From Comamonas sp. SCN 67-35 (lineage in GTDB: Bacteria > Pseudomonadota > Gammaproteobacteria > Burkholderiales > Burkholderiaceae_C), in assembly GCA_001725255.1 (NCBI GenBank), contig MEFV01000002.1, positions 124,001 through 188,000 of the forward strand: 64,000 nucleotides of DNA, given 5' to 3'. Every line of letters starts with the position of its first letter. Position 1 is the stretch's first letter. The translations under genes and the position numbers were made by a program. Shown piece after piece: positions 39,753 through 49,038 of this stretch. The notes beneath the pieces were generated by a model. The model did not search any database. It saw nothing but the letters and a program-made list of their open reading frames with translations, and had not been told where the DNA came from.

Positions 39753-40321
39753 GTTCGCTCCCCGACAAACGACCGCGTACTTAACCGAGTCCGCATCATC
39801 ACGCTCTGCAGTTCATCCCGGGAGAGAATCAGAGCGGCCGCCTTTGCTGTAGTCCTGCGGCTCGATTCGGCCATACGCAACGCTTGCGGCGGCTTACGGC
39901 CAGAAACTTTCCCAGGCAGGCACTGCTGGCTGAGACCAGCTTCCAGACTGATGTGAGTCATTCGCGGTCCAGTGTTTCAACGGCAGCCACCGCCAACACT
40001 GGTCGTTGAACGCCGCCTGTCATGAACGGCAGCTTCCCCTCGGACCGACCGCTCGATTGCGCGGCTCGGCATCTACGCCGACATGCACCTTCATCCCGAA
40101 GTGCCATGGTTGCCCTTCTTCGTCTGGTGCATGGCCCGCGTGATCCGCAGGCAGCGGCCGGAGCCGCGTGATGCGCTTCATCAATGGCAACCGTGGGCGA
40201 AATCGACAGGTCCCCGACCCCCCGCCTGGAAGTCAGCGAGCAGCAAGAACGCGATCAAACACGGGATGCGCGGGTGGGAGTACGGGGGCAACATCAGCTA
40301 CTGGAGTTCCTAGCGACGCTT
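39753..40321. other. 569-bp region of decayed sequence after the Argonaute gene
   Basis: No intact gene. It includes the IS5 transposase remnant described separately (40058-40134). The remaining sequence shows no domain, tRNA or strong terminator. Confidence 0.5.
40058..40134 (-). pseudogene. IS5-family transposase fragment
   Basis: On the minus strand the sequence encodes MHQTKKGN, then after a one-base deletion HFGMKVHVGVDAEPR. This parallels [21 protein letters not shown] of the intact IS5 transposase at 29675-30658. About 77 bp survive, frameshifted; neither IS end was found. Confidence 0.7.
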
Positions 40322-40615
40322 TCACTTGCAGAGAAGTGACTCAGACAGCTGGGAAGCATCTACGATTTGCCCTTGAGCGTTCACATGCAAGCCCTTCCTG
40401 CAAGTGGCCCTACTAATTGCAGTCGAGGAGCCGTACTGTTGCTCCCAAGTGTAGATAGTGATACCGCCCGGTAGGGGCGTGACGAACTGGGGCGGGCCAA
40501 ACTCGGAGACTGCCTCGGTGATATTGCGTCCTACCCACTGCTGGGCAACGTCCTGCTTCGTGGGTACTGCGCAGGCGGAGAGACAAAGGACTATTAGAGT
40601 GGCAAGAGCGCGCAT
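40322..40615 (-). CDS. Small putative lipoprotein
   Basis: A 97-residue protein with a lipoprotein signal (MRALATLIVLCLSACAVPT, lipobox LSAC, cysteine at residue 15). The mature part contains WVGRNITEAVSEFGPPQFVT and GGITIYTWEQQYGSS, reminiscent of small outer-membrane lipoproteins in which a G/P-rich turn is followed by a YxW strand. Two later cysteines could form a disulfide. The start at 40615 was chosen because it gives the signal peptide; the longer frame to 40723 has no ribosome site. Function unknown. Confidence 0.7.
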   Translation of the reverse strand: MRALATLIVLCLSACAVPTKQDVAQQWVGRNITEAVSEFGPPQFVTPLPGGITIYTWEQQYGSSTAISRATCRKGLHVNAQGQIVDASQLSESLLCK

Positions 40616-41138
40616 GGGGAGTGTCTTTTGTGGCGACGTAGCGTAGTGTGACATCGAGTTACGTACGAGTAAACGGCCGCCGGGAAACTTGGATTCCATC
40701 TCGCGGCGACCTGGCTCCCCCACTCTCCCTCAGCCCCCTTGTTCGCAAACGGACAGCGTTACTCGCGGCCACAAGGCCGGAAACCAGCCGTAAAAACGGA
40801 GCTCAATATGGGGGCGACCAGTTAGGCCGCAGGAATCTCAGGACACGCTCAATCCCGAAATGCGACGTCGTCGACGGTCATGGCCAGCATGGCGGCGTCA
40901 AGAGGTTTGACGGTCCTCGACTGCGTCAATACCATGGTGCCAACCCTGCCGACGTTTCGGGCGTTGGCTGAAGGCTCCGCGAGGGGCATGCAGCAGGCAG
41001 GTATCTCGTTTGGCCCACGCTTGTACTTTCTGCGCGGGCCACGGAGCAACGGCACGGCTGAGAGCTCTGGCGACACGTTCAAGAGTGGCTCATTCTTTTG
41101 ATGAATCGCTATACAGCGCATCAACAGCCGGAGCCCAC
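40616..41138. other. 523-bp region without a supported gene
   Basis: Short frames on both strands (40849-41148 minus, 40880-41101 plus) lack ribosome sites and recognisable domains. The minus-strand peptide TQSRTVKPLDAAMLAMTVDD could be a decayed mobile-element protein, but I cannot name it. Confidence 0.4.
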
Positions 41139-41765
41139 ATGCCCGCATCGACCCCCATCTCTCGTTCCAAAACCGCCGCGCTGACGCGCATCCTCGACGC
41201 CGCTGGACGCGGCTATCACCGCTTCACCAGCGGTCAGGTGCCCGCCGAAAAAGCCATCGCACTCATCCATAAACTGCACCAACGCCACAGCATCGGGGCG
41301 ACCCCTGCCGAGCGCCTCACGCGTAAAAAAAATGGCAAAGCGAATGCCATCCTGTGCTTCTATTTGCCCGAAGACGCGCAAGTCGCTCAGTGGCTCATGC
41401 TGTTCACCGATGGCGAACTCGACTCGCCCGAGAAGCTTGGGGAGATCGCGTCAAAGCCTCGCCTCCAATGGCTCGATTACGAGCTCATCAGGCGCGCCAA
41501 CAGAGGCGTTACGAGCTGGACATGGCGGCGCCCCAAAAGTGAGATGACAGAGCACTACCTGATGCTGGGTGACATGCTTGCACGGCGCCGGCAAGACCAG
41601 GTTTGCGACGCGCTGGCGCGGATCGCGAACCAGCCCGGCTTCCACGGTGTGCGCGAGCAATCCTGGTCCCTGTGCCAGTACGCACGGCAACACGGCTACA
41701 CGGGTGATCTGCCCTTCGTGCACTTCCTGAGGAAGGTAGGGCACGGCGAGCGCGTGATGCTGTGA
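41139..41765 (+). CDS. Orphan island protein
   Basis: A 208-residue soluble, basic protein that I do not recognise. Features: a helical N-terminus (SRSKTAALTRILDAAGRGYH), the segment NAILCFYLPEDAQVAQWLML, and ANRGVTSWTWRRPKSEMTEH near the middle. The C-terminus reads GYTGDLPFVHFLRKVGHGER. No signal peptide or membrane segment. ATG 41139 was preferred to a start at 41010, which would add a low-quality extension. Codon use is closer to the GC-rich backbone than in the SHOCT gene. A mobilisation-associated role is only a guess from location. Confidence 0.6.
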   Translation: MPASTPISRSKTAALTRILDAAGRGYHRFTSGQVPAEKAIALIHKLHQRHSIGATPAERLTRKKNGKANAILCFYLPEDAQVAQWLMLFTDGELDSPEKLGEIASKPRLQWLDYELIRRANRGVTSWTWRRPKSEMTEHYLMLGDMLARRRQDQVCDALARIANQPGFHGVREQSWSLCQYARQHGYTGDLPFVHFLRKVGHGERVML

Positions 41766-42325
41766 GCCACTCGCTCTACGCGTCTGGCCGGTTCGGCCTT
41801 GGTGTCGACCAGAGCCACCCTCGCTCCAAACGGCTTGATAACTCCTTGCTGGAAATGCAGCCAGAACGCACCAGGTCGCGCGGCACGGTGGCAAAACGAA
41901 AAAGTGGCAGGAGGGTGGCGCCGCAAGGATAAAACGCTCCTGGCGTGGTTTGTGGCCTTCACGGGCAGGGCGTTGCAGCACCAACCCCAGCATGGGCTCG
42001 ACGAAGGGGCCACCACGCAACCAGCGCGCCAGCCACTTCGTCCCTGGCAAGCCGCTGGGTGGACGCTTCAGCTCGGCTCTTCGATCCTGAGAGGATGAAG
42101 GCGCCGCTTCGGCTTGAGTAGTGCAGCTTGGCGGTCATCATCATTCTCGGTCCTCAAGATTTACAGGGGGGCTCTGCCCCCCTCTTGCCCTATGGGCAAT
42201 TTACCCCTCCCCTCTCGCGTGGCACCGCCCCTGGCACGGGCTCAACGACTTTGGGGTAGCTCTGAAAAGCCCTACGGCTTGAGCAACCTGGGGCGCGAGA
42301 TTTGCAAATTTCAACAATTGCTTGG
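41766..42325. other. 560-bp region without a supported gene
   Basis: Only short frames. It contains a strong GGGGGG-CTCTG-CCCCCC hairpin around 42168-42185 and a small TGCCCTATGGGCA hairpin about 15 bp further on. These could end transcription of the upstream orphan gene, though no T-run follows. Confidence 0.45.
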
Positions 42326-42586
42326 TCATACAGCCTCCCGACGAGCAATCTGCTCGGCCTTAGTCGGACGACCAGGACGGCGGCGTGTAGGGGATGACGC
42401 GGGCATTGCGGCGGAACGCTTCGCCTCGACCCATATTTTGACGTCAGTGACCGCGAACCGAGGTAGGCGCCCCAGGTACAATACCGGAGGAAGGTCACCG
42501 TCTGTGTTGATGCGGTTGTAGATCGTGCGGGTCTTCAAGCCTACACTGGAAGCCAGCTCGGTGGGAGTGATCAGGAGAGGAGTCAT
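42326..42586 (-). CDS. AlpA-family DNA-binding regulator / excisionase-like protein
   Basis: An 86-residue protein. The N-terminal MerR/AlpA-like helix-turn-helix reads MTPLLITPTELASSVGLKTR, then TIYNRINTDGDLPPVLYLGR. A basic tail follows (RRRPGRPTKAEQIARREAV), with an AT-hook-like RRPGRP. AlpA-type proteins regulate integrase expression and act as excisionases in islands. The start at 42586 follows AGGAGAGG. It lies at the island end opposite the integrase, and a tandem 22-bp repeat 113 bp upstream is duplicated in front of the integrase. Confidence 0.85.
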   Translation of the reverse strand: MTPLLITPTELASSVGLKTRTIYNRINTDGDLPPVLYLGRLPRFAVTDVKIWVEAKRSAAMPASSPTRRRPGRPTKAEQIARREAV

Positions 42587-42698
42587 CGTCTGTACGAAGA
42601 GGCCCGGCCACATTGGCCGTCCAGGGTATAGGCTCAAAGCGCCTATTTCGAACGTTCTGTTTACCTGGACTGGCGCTCGCCACCCCTCAGCCCTCGGA

Positions 42699-42720
42699 TT
42701 GCTGCACTTTTGCTGCACTT
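42699..42720. repeat. Right 22-bp repeat: two tandem TTGCTGCACTT units
   Basis: Identical to 26277-26298 and in the same orientation. It is 94 bp inside attR and upstream of the AlpA-like gene. Exact identity over 22 bp at the two ends, outside the att core, points to a functional recombination or regulatory site. Confidence 0.7.
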
Positions 42721-42814
42721 CCCCCGGTAAATTGGGGTAAACTGGGAGCAGACGAGGTAAGTTAACTCTTTGATTTTATTGGATTTTTCGTTTTACCAGA
42801 GGGGGATGGTTTAT

Positions 42815-42864
42815 CTCATAACCCAAAGGTCGGAGGTTCAAATCCTTCCCGCGCAACCAATAAA
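42815..42864 (+). repeat. attR: truncated tRNA-fMet 3' half
   Basis: Perfect 50-bp copy of 26176-26225, containing the 3' side of the anticodon arm, the variable and T arms, acceptor 3' strand, CCA and AATAAA. There is no 5' half, so it is not a functional tRNA. Confidence 0.95.
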
Positions 42865-42886
42865 TCGAGCGCTTAGCTTGTATCAG

Positions 42887-42911
42887 AGGCCCACTTCGGT
42901 GGGCCTTTTTG
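42887..42911 (+). terminator. Rho-independent terminator right of attR
   Basis: GGCCCAC-TTCG-GTGGGCC followed by TTTTT: a 7-bp GC-rich stem with a stable UUCG loop. Before island insertion it would have stood 25-50 bp after the tRNA, so it is probably the original terminator of the rplQ/tRNA-fMet transcript. Confidence 0.9.
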
Positions 42912-43201
42912 CGTTTGGCCCGAATTTGCCCACGATATTTCACTGTTGGCCCCGACACAGCAGCCTGCGGGGTTGGTTGAACAACACGCGTAATTGGCAG
43001 TGATCGGGGTGGTCACGCTCAATCCGAAGCGTGAGGCTGCAATCCAGGCAGTCATCATGAATCAGCACTGCTGACTGCATGAGTCAGGTGACAGCTATCC
43101 TGGCTTTTACCGAACGCCTCGAATTGCTTCATCGGAACGTCATGCGAAACCCTGGGTAAACCCTAGGATTTCATACGTTGACTTTTCTTCACTTTGTCTA
43201 T

Positions 43202-43219
43202 TAAATGAATAGTCAGTCA
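43202..43219. promoter_or_regulatory. TetR/FadR-type operator in front of the LivK-like gene
   Basis: TAAATGAATAGTCAGTCA is an imperfect palindrome that closely matches the operator type known for the TetR-family FadR of Bacillus (TGAATGANTANTCATTCA). It overlaps the end of the -10 region. A sister site is at 49855-49872. The TetR gene of this cluster (49039) is the likely ligand-responsive repressor. Confidence 0.6.
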
Positions 43220-43260
43220 GTTTGTTGACTGGCCTGACAACCTAGTTTGGAGACGATGAG

Positions 43261-44457
43261 ATGAACAGTTCAAATAGGGTAAGAGCCTCGCACATGATCG
43301 CGTTCGCTCTGGCGGCGCTAATGTCGACTGGCACCTGGGCGGCCAAGGAACCGATCAAGATCGGCGTCCCGACCTCTCTCACAGGCCCCTATGCGCAGCT
43401 CGGCGACGAGGTCAAGCGTGCCGTCGAGTTCGCGGTCAACGAGGCCAATGCCGCCGGTGGCGTCGACGGCCGCAAGGTCGAGGTGCGTTTTCTCGACACC
43501 GAGGCCAAGCCCGATCTGGCACGGCAGCAAGCGGAAAAGCTGGCGTTGGATGGTTTCAACATCATGACCGCGACAATTGCTTCAAACGAAGTCCTTGCGA
43601 TTGGACCGATGCTCAATCGTTGGAATGCGGTCTACGTTGCTACCGTGACAAAGGGCAATGACATCACCGGCGCCCAGTGCCAGCCCAGGCTGTTCCGTGT
43701 CAACCGGCCCGACTATTCTGACGGTGCAGTGATTCAGCCATGGCTGGCAACGCGCTCTGAAACCAAGTGGGCAATTGTTGGCGCCGACTATGCGTGGGGC
43801 CGCAACTCAGGTGAGAGTTTCAAGAAGGCGGCTGCCGCAACCGGCAAGACGGTCGTCTCGGAAAATTACCCAGCCCTGGGCAGCAACGACTATGCGGCGT
43901 TCATCCAGAAGGTGGCTGATTCAGGTGCGCAGGGCATGTGGGTCGCTCTGGCAGGGCGTGACGCCATCACCTTCGCGCGCCAGGCAAAGCAGTTTGGGTT
44001 GCTGGACAAGGTCACGACAGCCGGGATCAGCTTCACCACGGACGGCACGGTCAGTGTCCTCGGGGATACGGTCAAGGGCGTCCACACAATCATCAATTAC
44101 AGCTCCACCCTGGATACGCCGGCCAACCGGAAGTTTGTCGCCGACTGGGGCAAGGTGTATCCGGGTGACGCTGCAACCAACTTTGGCGGTGAGACTTACA
44201 TCGGCATGCAGGTGATCTTCCAGGCCGTGAAGAAGGCCGGCAGTGTCAAGCCAGCCGATGTTGCCAAGGCCCTCTCGGGCGGCACCTTCGAGACGCTTCT
44301 GGGCACGCAGCAGATGCGCAAGGAAGATCACCAGTTGGTCGGGCCTAATTTCTTTGGCGTTGTCAAAGAATATGAAGGCAAGCTGCGACCGGTGATCACC
44401 ATGACTGTGCCGGCCAAAGACGCGACGCCGGCGCCGGATGGCAGCTGCAAGCTTTGA
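43261..44457 (+). CDS. ABC transporter substrate-binding protein, LivK/HAAT type
   Basis: Periplasmic binding protein of a branched-chain-amino-acid-type importer, 398 residues. Signal peptide residues 1-27 (IAFALAALMSTGTWA). The mature start KEPIKIGVPTSLTGPYAQLG is the Peripla_BP_6 signature. Further parts include NEANAAGGVDGRKVEVRFLD and WAIVGADYAWGRNSGESFKK. In this family many members bind aromatic or other carboxylic acids rather than amino acids. Clustering with a CoA ligase and beta-oxidation-like genes suggests the ligand is the substrate of that pathway. Confidence 0.88.
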   Translation: MNSSNRVRASHMIAFALAALMSTGTWAAKEPIKIGVPTSLTGPYAQLGDEVKRAVEFAVNEANAAGGVDGRKVEVRFLDTEAKPDLARQQAEKLALDGFNIMTATIASNEVLAIGPMLNRWNAVYVATVTKGNDITGAQCQPRLFRVNRPDYSDGAVIQPWLATRSETKWAIVGADYAWGRNSGESFKKAAAATGKTVVSENYPALGSNDYAAFIQKVADSGAQGMWVALAGRDAITFARQAKQFGLLDKVTTAGISFTTDGTVSVLGDTVKGVHTIINYSSTLDTPANRKFVADWGKVYPGDAATNFGGETYIGMQVIFQAVKKAGSVKPADVAKALSGGTFETLLGTQQMRKEDHQLVGPNFFGVVKEYEGKLRPVITMTVPAKDATPAPDGSCKL

Positions 44458-44542
44458 ACGACTGCGGCCACGTTGGAAAAGGTGGGTGGCCGTGGCGACT
44501 TGCCGCGGCCGTGCCATTGATTGGAGGGGAGGGTTCAGAGCA

Positions 44543-45388
44543 ATGATCATTCAGCTCCTCAACGGGCTGGTCTATGGCAGCTTTCTCTATGTGCTGTCGG
44601 TAGGCTTGGTCCTGATCTTCGGCTTGCGCCAGGTCGTTAACTTTGCCCACGGCGGGTTCTTCATGATTGGCGCCTACGTTGCGTACGCGGCATCACTGCA
44701 TTTGGGCTTCTGGGCAGCTTTGGTCGTTTCGGTGGTACTACTGGCAGCGCTCGGGGTGCCGCTTGATCGTTTCGTCTTCAGGCCGCTGGCCAAAGAGGAT
44801 CCCATCGCCACGCTGCTGGTGACCTTCGGCCTGCTGTTCCTGCTCGAGGATGGCGTGCGCACGATCTGGGGCAAGGACTACATTTCGGTGGCCGCGCCCG
44901 ACCCACTGGGCGGCACCGTGATGATCCTGGGCACGCAGTTCCCGACCTACCGGCTGTTCGTCGTCGCGGTGGCGGTCGCGGTGGCCGTCGGTCTGGCGCT
45001 GTGGCTGCGCCTGACCAAGGTCGGGCTGTACGTGCGAGCGTCAAGCGTCGATCCGGTGACCACCGGCATGCAGGGCGTCAACACCGATCGCATCAGCGCC
45101 ATCGTCGTCGCCATTGGCATCGGTCTGGCCGGACTGTCGGGCACCATCGCAAGCCCGCTGATGGCGTTGTCTCCGTCTATGGGCGGGTACATCATCATCG
45201 ACTGCTTCATCGTCGTCGTCACCGGCGGCCTGACGAGTTTCCTGGGCGCCTTCATCGCGGCGCTGGCGATCGGGCAGTTTCACAACCTCGGGGTGGTCTA
45301 CGTGCCCGAAATCGCCTCGGTGATTCCATTGCTGATCATGGTGTTCGTGCTGATCGCTCGGGTGCGATTTGGGGGAGTGGCGCGATGA
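44543..45388 (+). CDS. ABC transporter permease, LivH type
   Basis: Inner-membrane permease of 281 residues with about eight helices. Family motifs: LNGLVYGSFLYVLSVGLVLI, FGLRQVVNFAHGGFFMIGAY and FRPLAKEDPIATLLVTFGLL. The start at ATG 44543 follows GGGGAGGG-type sequence. It overlaps the LivM gene by ATGA. Confidence 0.9.
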   Translation: MIIQLLNGLVYGSFLYVLSVGLVLIFGLRQVVNFAHGGFFMIGAYVAYAASLHLGFWAALVVSVVLLAALGVPLDRFVFRPLAKEDPIATLLVTFGLLFLLEDGVRTIWGKDYISVAAPDPLGGTVMILGTQFPTYRLFVVAVAVAVAVGLALWLRLTKVGLYVRASSVDPVTTGMQGVNTDRISAIVVAIGIGLAGLSGTIASPLMALSPSMGGYIIIDCFIVVVTGGLTSFLGAFIAALAIGQFHNLGVVYVPEIASVIPLLIMVFVLIARVRFGGVAR

Positions 45389-46404
45389 GCAAGTCACAGG
45401 TAATTGCCTTGGGCCATGGGAGTGCGGTGCGCGCGAGGACGGGTAGCGGCGCCTGGCGTTTGCTGGCCGGCTCGGCGCTGCTGCTGGTGGCTGGGGTGGC
45501 CATGTCGTGGCTGGTCGGCTCGCAGTTGCTGCTCGGGCTGATGACGCGGGCGACGATCCTGGCCATGGTGGCGACCGCGATCGGCTTTCTCATCCGGCAG
45601 AACGGGCTGACCAGTTTCGGCCATGCTGCCTTCTTCGGCATGGCCGTCTATTTCATGGCCCTGAACGGCAAGTACGGCTGGATGCCGGCCGAACTGGCGG
45701 TGTTGCTGGCCATCGTTCTACCGGCGTTGTTCGCATTCTTTGTCGGCTTGATCATTGTGCAACTGCCGCCGCTGTCCTTCTCGATGGTCATGCTGGCGCT
45801 CGCGCAGTCTCTTTACCAGCTCATGCTGCGCTGGCGTGAGCTGGCCAATGGCGACGATGGCCTGTCGGTTCGCCTGCCGCAAACGCTGTTCGGCCTGGAC
45901 ATCGAGGTGTTTCAGGCGCCGCAATCAATGTTCATCGTCTCCTGGATCGCGCTGGTTCTGGTGCTGGTGGCGATCACCTGGATGGCGCGCAGCCGCTTTG
46001 GCGTGCTCACCATTGCGATCCGTGAGAACGAAGAGCGCGCCCGCTACCTTGGCTATCACACGCTGATTCCGCGCGTGCTGGTACTTTCTCTGTCGGCGGC
46101 GGTCGCCGGCCTGGCCGGCGTCCTATCCGCACTCTACGACGGTTTCGCCTCGCCGGACGCGCTGCATTGGAGCCTGTCCGGAGAGACCCTGATCATGGCC
46201 ATCATCGGCGGCTCCAACGCGCTCTGGGGGCCGGCGCTCGGAGCCGTCATCTTCTTCTTCATCAAGGACACGGTCGGCAACATGACCGAGCACTGGCCGG
46301 CGATCATCGGCCTGCTGCTGGTGACCGTGACGGTCGTGCTGCCGCGCGGCGTCAGCGACCTCTTGCTGCGCCTGTCCTCATTGCGCTCCCGGGGCAAGTC
46401 ATGA
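45385..46404 (+). CDS. ABC transporter permease, LivM type
   Basis: Second permease, 339 residues. Signature regions NGLTSFGHAAFFGMAVYFMA, RFGVLTIAIRENEERARYLG and ALYDGFASPDALHWSLSGET. It overlaps LivH upstream and LivG downstream (ATGA at both), so the transporter genes are translationally coupled. Confidence 0.9.
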   Translation: MSKSQVIALGHGSAVRARTGSGAWRLLAGSALLLVAGVAMSWLVGSQLLLGLMTRATILAMVATAIGFLIRQNGLTSFGHAAFFGMAVYFMALNGKYGWMPAELAVLLAIVLPALFAFFVGLIIVQLPPLSFSMVMLALAQSLYQLMLRWRELANGDDGLSVRLPQTLFGLDIEVFQAPQSMFIVSWIALVLVLVAITWMARSRFGVLTIAIRENEERARYLGYHTLIPRVLVLSLSAAVAGLAGVLSALYDGFASPDALHWSLSGETLIMAIIGGSNALWGPALGAVIFFFIKDTVGNMTEHWPAIIGLLLVTVTVVLPRGVSDLLLRLSSLRSRGKS

Positions 46405-47111
46405 GCACTCTCGCACTCGAAGGCATCGGCCTGACGCGCAGATACGGCGGTTTTGCCGCTCTCAAGGGCGTTTCGCTACAGCTGCGGCCGGGCGAAGTCA
46501 GGGGGTTGATCGGGCCCAACGGCGCCGGCAAGTCGACCTTGATGGATGCACTGTGCGGACGCGGTGGCGTCACTGGCGGGCAGGTCTTCCTGGGCGGTCG
46601 CGAAATCAGTGGTCTGTCGGCGCAGGCCCGCCGGCGCGCTGGCCTGTCGCGATCGTTCCAGAAGACCAGCATCTTTCCCGACCTCAAGGTACGCGAGCAG
46701 GTCATGGTGGCGGCGCGCATGGCCGAGATCGACAATACCGACGAGGTCCTGTCTGCGCTTGGCCTGGACGGCTTGGCTGACCGGCGTGCAGCCGATATCG
46801 CCTATGGCGACCAGCGGCGCCTCGACTTGGCGCTGGCCCTGGTCGGGCGACCGTCGGTGCTGCTGCTCGATGAGCCGGCTGCCGGATTGTCGATCGAGGA
46901 GTCGACGACGTTGGCGCGCCTGCTCAAGCAACTGGCCCAGAGCTGGAAGGTCACCGTGCTTCTGGTCGAGCATGACATGGAAGTCATCTTCACCGTCTCC
47001 GATCGCATCACTGTGCTCAGCCTAGGTCAGGTTCTGGCCGAAGGCTCGTGTGACGAAATTCGCGCCAACGACGAGGTCGTGCGTGCCTATCTTGGATCGA
47101 CCTTCGCATGA
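46401..47111 (+). CDS. ABC transporter ATP-binding protein, LivG type
   Basis: 236 residues. Walker A GLIGPNGAGKSTLMDAL, Q-loop RSFQKTSIFPDLKV, signature-like region IAYGDQRRLDLALALV (a weak LSGGQ equivalent, usual in LivG), Walker B VLLLDEPAAGL, and switch His in LLVEHDMEVIF. It overlaps the LivF gene by ATGA. Confidence 0.9.
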   Translation: MSTLALEGIGLTRRYGGFAALKGVSLQLRPGEVRGLIGPNGAGKSTLMDALCGRGGVTGGQVFLGGREISGLSAQARRRAGLSRSFQKTSIFPDLKVREQVMVAARMAEIDNTDEVLSALGLDGLADRRAADIAYGDQRRLDLALALVGRPSVLLLDEPAAGLSIEESTTLARLLKQLAQSWKVTVLLVEHDMEVIFTVSDRITVLSLGQVLAEGSCDEIRANDEVVRAYLGSTFA

Positions 47112-47803
47112 CACTACTCAAGCTCACCGACGTCGATGCCTACTACGGCGAGGCCAAGATTCTCAACCGGGTGTCGCTGGAGGTCCACCGGCACGAGCGC
47201 GTGGCGATCCTCGGGCGCAACGGCGTTGGCAAGACGACAGTCGTCAACACTTGCCTTGGCATAGCTCGCATCGGCCACGGGCGCATTGCCTTCCAGGGGG
47301 TCGAACCCAGGGCGATCAAGTACTTCTCGGCGGCGCAGGCTGGCATCGCCGTCGTGCCGCAGGGGCGACGCATCATCCCCGGCCTGACAGTGCGCGAGAA
47401 CCTGATTCTGGGTGCCGCCGTCGGCCGGCCGGGGAAGTGGAATCTGGAGGCGGTCTGCGCGCTGTTTCCCATTCTTGCCGAGCGTTCCGAGACGCAGGGC
47501 ACGGCTCTCAGCGGAGGCCAGCAGCAGATGCTGGCGATCGGCCGGGCCCTGATGGCCAATCCTGACCTGCTCATCCTTGATGAACCGAGCGAGGGTCTGG
47601 CGCCGGTCATCGTTGATGAGCTGGCCGAGACGTTGGTGCACTTGGCCGGCGAGGGCACGAGCATCCTGCTGATCGAGCAGAATTTCAGCCTGGTGCACCG
47701 TACCGCCACCCGCTACTACGTGCTGTCCAAGGGTACCGTGGTCGAGCAGGGCAGCACCGAGGGCATGTCAATCGACCATCTGAAGCGGCACGTCGCAGTA
47801 TGA
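47108..47803 (+). CDS. ABC transporter ATP-binding protein, LivF type
   Basis: 231 residues. Walker A ILGRNGVGKTTVVNTC, signature LSGGQQQMLAIGRALM, Walker B LLILDEPSEGLAP, switch region LLIEQNFSLV. It overlaps the next gene by ATGA, extending the operon into catabolic functions. Confidence 0.9.
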   Translation: MTLLKLTDVDAYYGEAKILNRVSLEVHRHERVAILGRNGVGKTTVVNTCLGIARIGHGRIAFQGVEPRAIKYFSAAQAGIAVVPQGRRIIPGLTVRENLILGAAVGRPGKWNLEAVCALFPILAERSETQGTALSGGQQQMLAIGRALMANPDLLILDEPSEGLAPVIVDELAETLVHLAGEGTSILLIEQNFSLVHRTATRYYVLSKGTVVEQGSTEGMSIDHLKRHVAV

Positions 47804-48852
47804 AGGCTATCGTCGTCGAATCCTACGGGCCGCCCGAGGCGGCGCACATGGCCGAGTGGCCAGAGCCGGTTGCGGGTGTCGGGGAGGTGCGCGTTGATGT
47901 GCACGCGATGGGGGTCAACTTTCCCGACGTCCTGACCGTTGCCGGGCGTTACCAGAACCTGCCGGGCCTGCCGTTCGTGCCCGGCAAGGAAGCGGCTGGG
48001 CGTGTCGTCTCGGTGGGGCCCGGCGTGCGGCAATGGCGTCCAGGCGACCGGGTCATGGTGCAACTGGAGTGCGGCGCGTTTTCCGAGTCGGTCACGGTGG
48101 CGGCAGAACACTGCTTTGCCATGCCGCCTGGCCTGCCCATGTTCCAGGCGGCGGCGCTGGGGCTGACGTACCAGACGGCCTGGTTCGCGTTGTTCGACCG
48201 CGCTCGCCTGCGGCCGGGGGAGACGGTGCTGGTGACCGGTGCCTCCGGCGGCGTCGGCAGCGCCGCCGTGCAGCTGGCGAAGGCGGCCGGCTGCCGCGTC
48301 CTGGGTGCCGTTTCCAGCGACGAGAAGGCTGCATTCGTGCGCGCCCTGGGCGCCGACGGCGTTGTTGACACGCGTCGGGGAAACCTGCGCGAGTCGATCC
48401 GCGACCAGGTGCGCGAGCACAACCACGGGGAAGGTGCCGACGTAGTCATCGAGTCGGTGGGCGGCGAGGTGTTCGGCGGCTGCCTGCGGGCTCTGGCCTG
48501 GTCGGGACGGCTCATCATCGTTGGCTTTGCCGGCGGTGAAATTCCGGTGGTGAAAGCCAACTACCCACTGATCAAGCACATCAGCATCAGCGGTCTGCAC
48601 TGGAGTGACTACCGCGACCGCTTCCCCGAGCGGATGCGCGATGCGCAGGCGGAAATTTTCAGGTTCTGGCGCAATGGCCGCCTGGTACCTCCGGTGACGA
48701 GGGTGTATCCGCTCGCGGATGCGGCGCTGGCACTGGCCGCGATTGCGGACCGCAGGGCGCTCGGCAAGCTTGTGCTGGAATCGGCCTGTGGGCGGGCCGA
48801 GCGTGAGCGTGCGGAGATCGCGCTGCCGGACCCTGCCGAGGGAGTGTCGTGA
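47800..48852 (+). CDS. NADPH:quinone oxidoreductase-like zinc-independent MDR enzyme
   Basis: A 350-residue medium-chain dehydrogenase/reductase. The N-terminal GroES-like part includes VNFPDVLTVAGRYQNLPGLP and FVPGKEAAGRVVSVG; the cofactor domain has VLVTGASGGVGSAAVQLAKA. Catalytic-zinc ligands are absent, as in quinone oxidoreductases and enoyl reductases. Coupling to the importer suggests it reduces an enone or quinone-like intermediate of the pathway; the true substrate is not deducible. Confidence 0.85.
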   Translation: MKAIVVESYGPPEAAHMAEWPEPVAGVGEVRVDVHAMGVNFPDVLTVAGRYQNLPGLPFVPGKEAAGRVVSVGPGVRQWRPGDRVMVQLECGAFSESVTVAAEHCFAMPPGLPMFQAAALGLTYQTAWFALFDRARLRPGETVLVTGASGGVGSAAVQLAKAAGCRVLGAVSSDEKAAFVRALGADGVVDTRRGNLRESIRDQVREHNHGEGADVVIESVGGEVFGGCLRALAWSGRLIIVGFAGGEIPVVKANYPLIKHISISGLHWSDYRDRFPERMRDAQAEIFRFWRNGRLVPPVTRVYPLADAALALAAIADRRALGKLVLESACGRAERERAEIALPDPAEGVS

Positions 48853-49038
48853 TGGCGTGGCGGGCGCTGCGTGGCCATGCCGATGTGCGGTCGGGGCCTG
48901 GCTCTGTGATACAACCCGGCCTCTCGGGAGCGCATCGCACCGACTGGCGGCATGCGACAGAAATCCAGCAGACCTTGGCGACGGTGAAGGCTGTCGGCTC
49001 CTCGTCCAGAGGACGAAAACATAATTCGGAAAACTAGA

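Larger units (their letters stand above)
42587..43260. other. Island right end, attR and transporter promoter region
   Basis: No gene. From left to right: the 22-bp tandem repeat (42699-42720), attR with the truncated tRNA (42815-42864), a terminator (42887-42911), about 230 bp with no recognised feature, then a palindrome GGGTAAACCC (43154-43163). A TTGACT/TATTAA promoter-like pair and the FadR-type operator (43202-43219) precede the LivK-like gene. Confidence 0.6.

Noticed and set aside
40849..41148. 99-codon minus-strand frame and overlapping 73-codon plus-strand frame
   Set aside because: Neither has a ribosome site or known motif; at best a decayed mobile-element relic.
48849..49037. 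62-codon frame between the quinone-oxidoreductase-like gene and the TetR gene
   Set aside because: Weak start context, no similarity, and low-complexity Arg/Ser composition.
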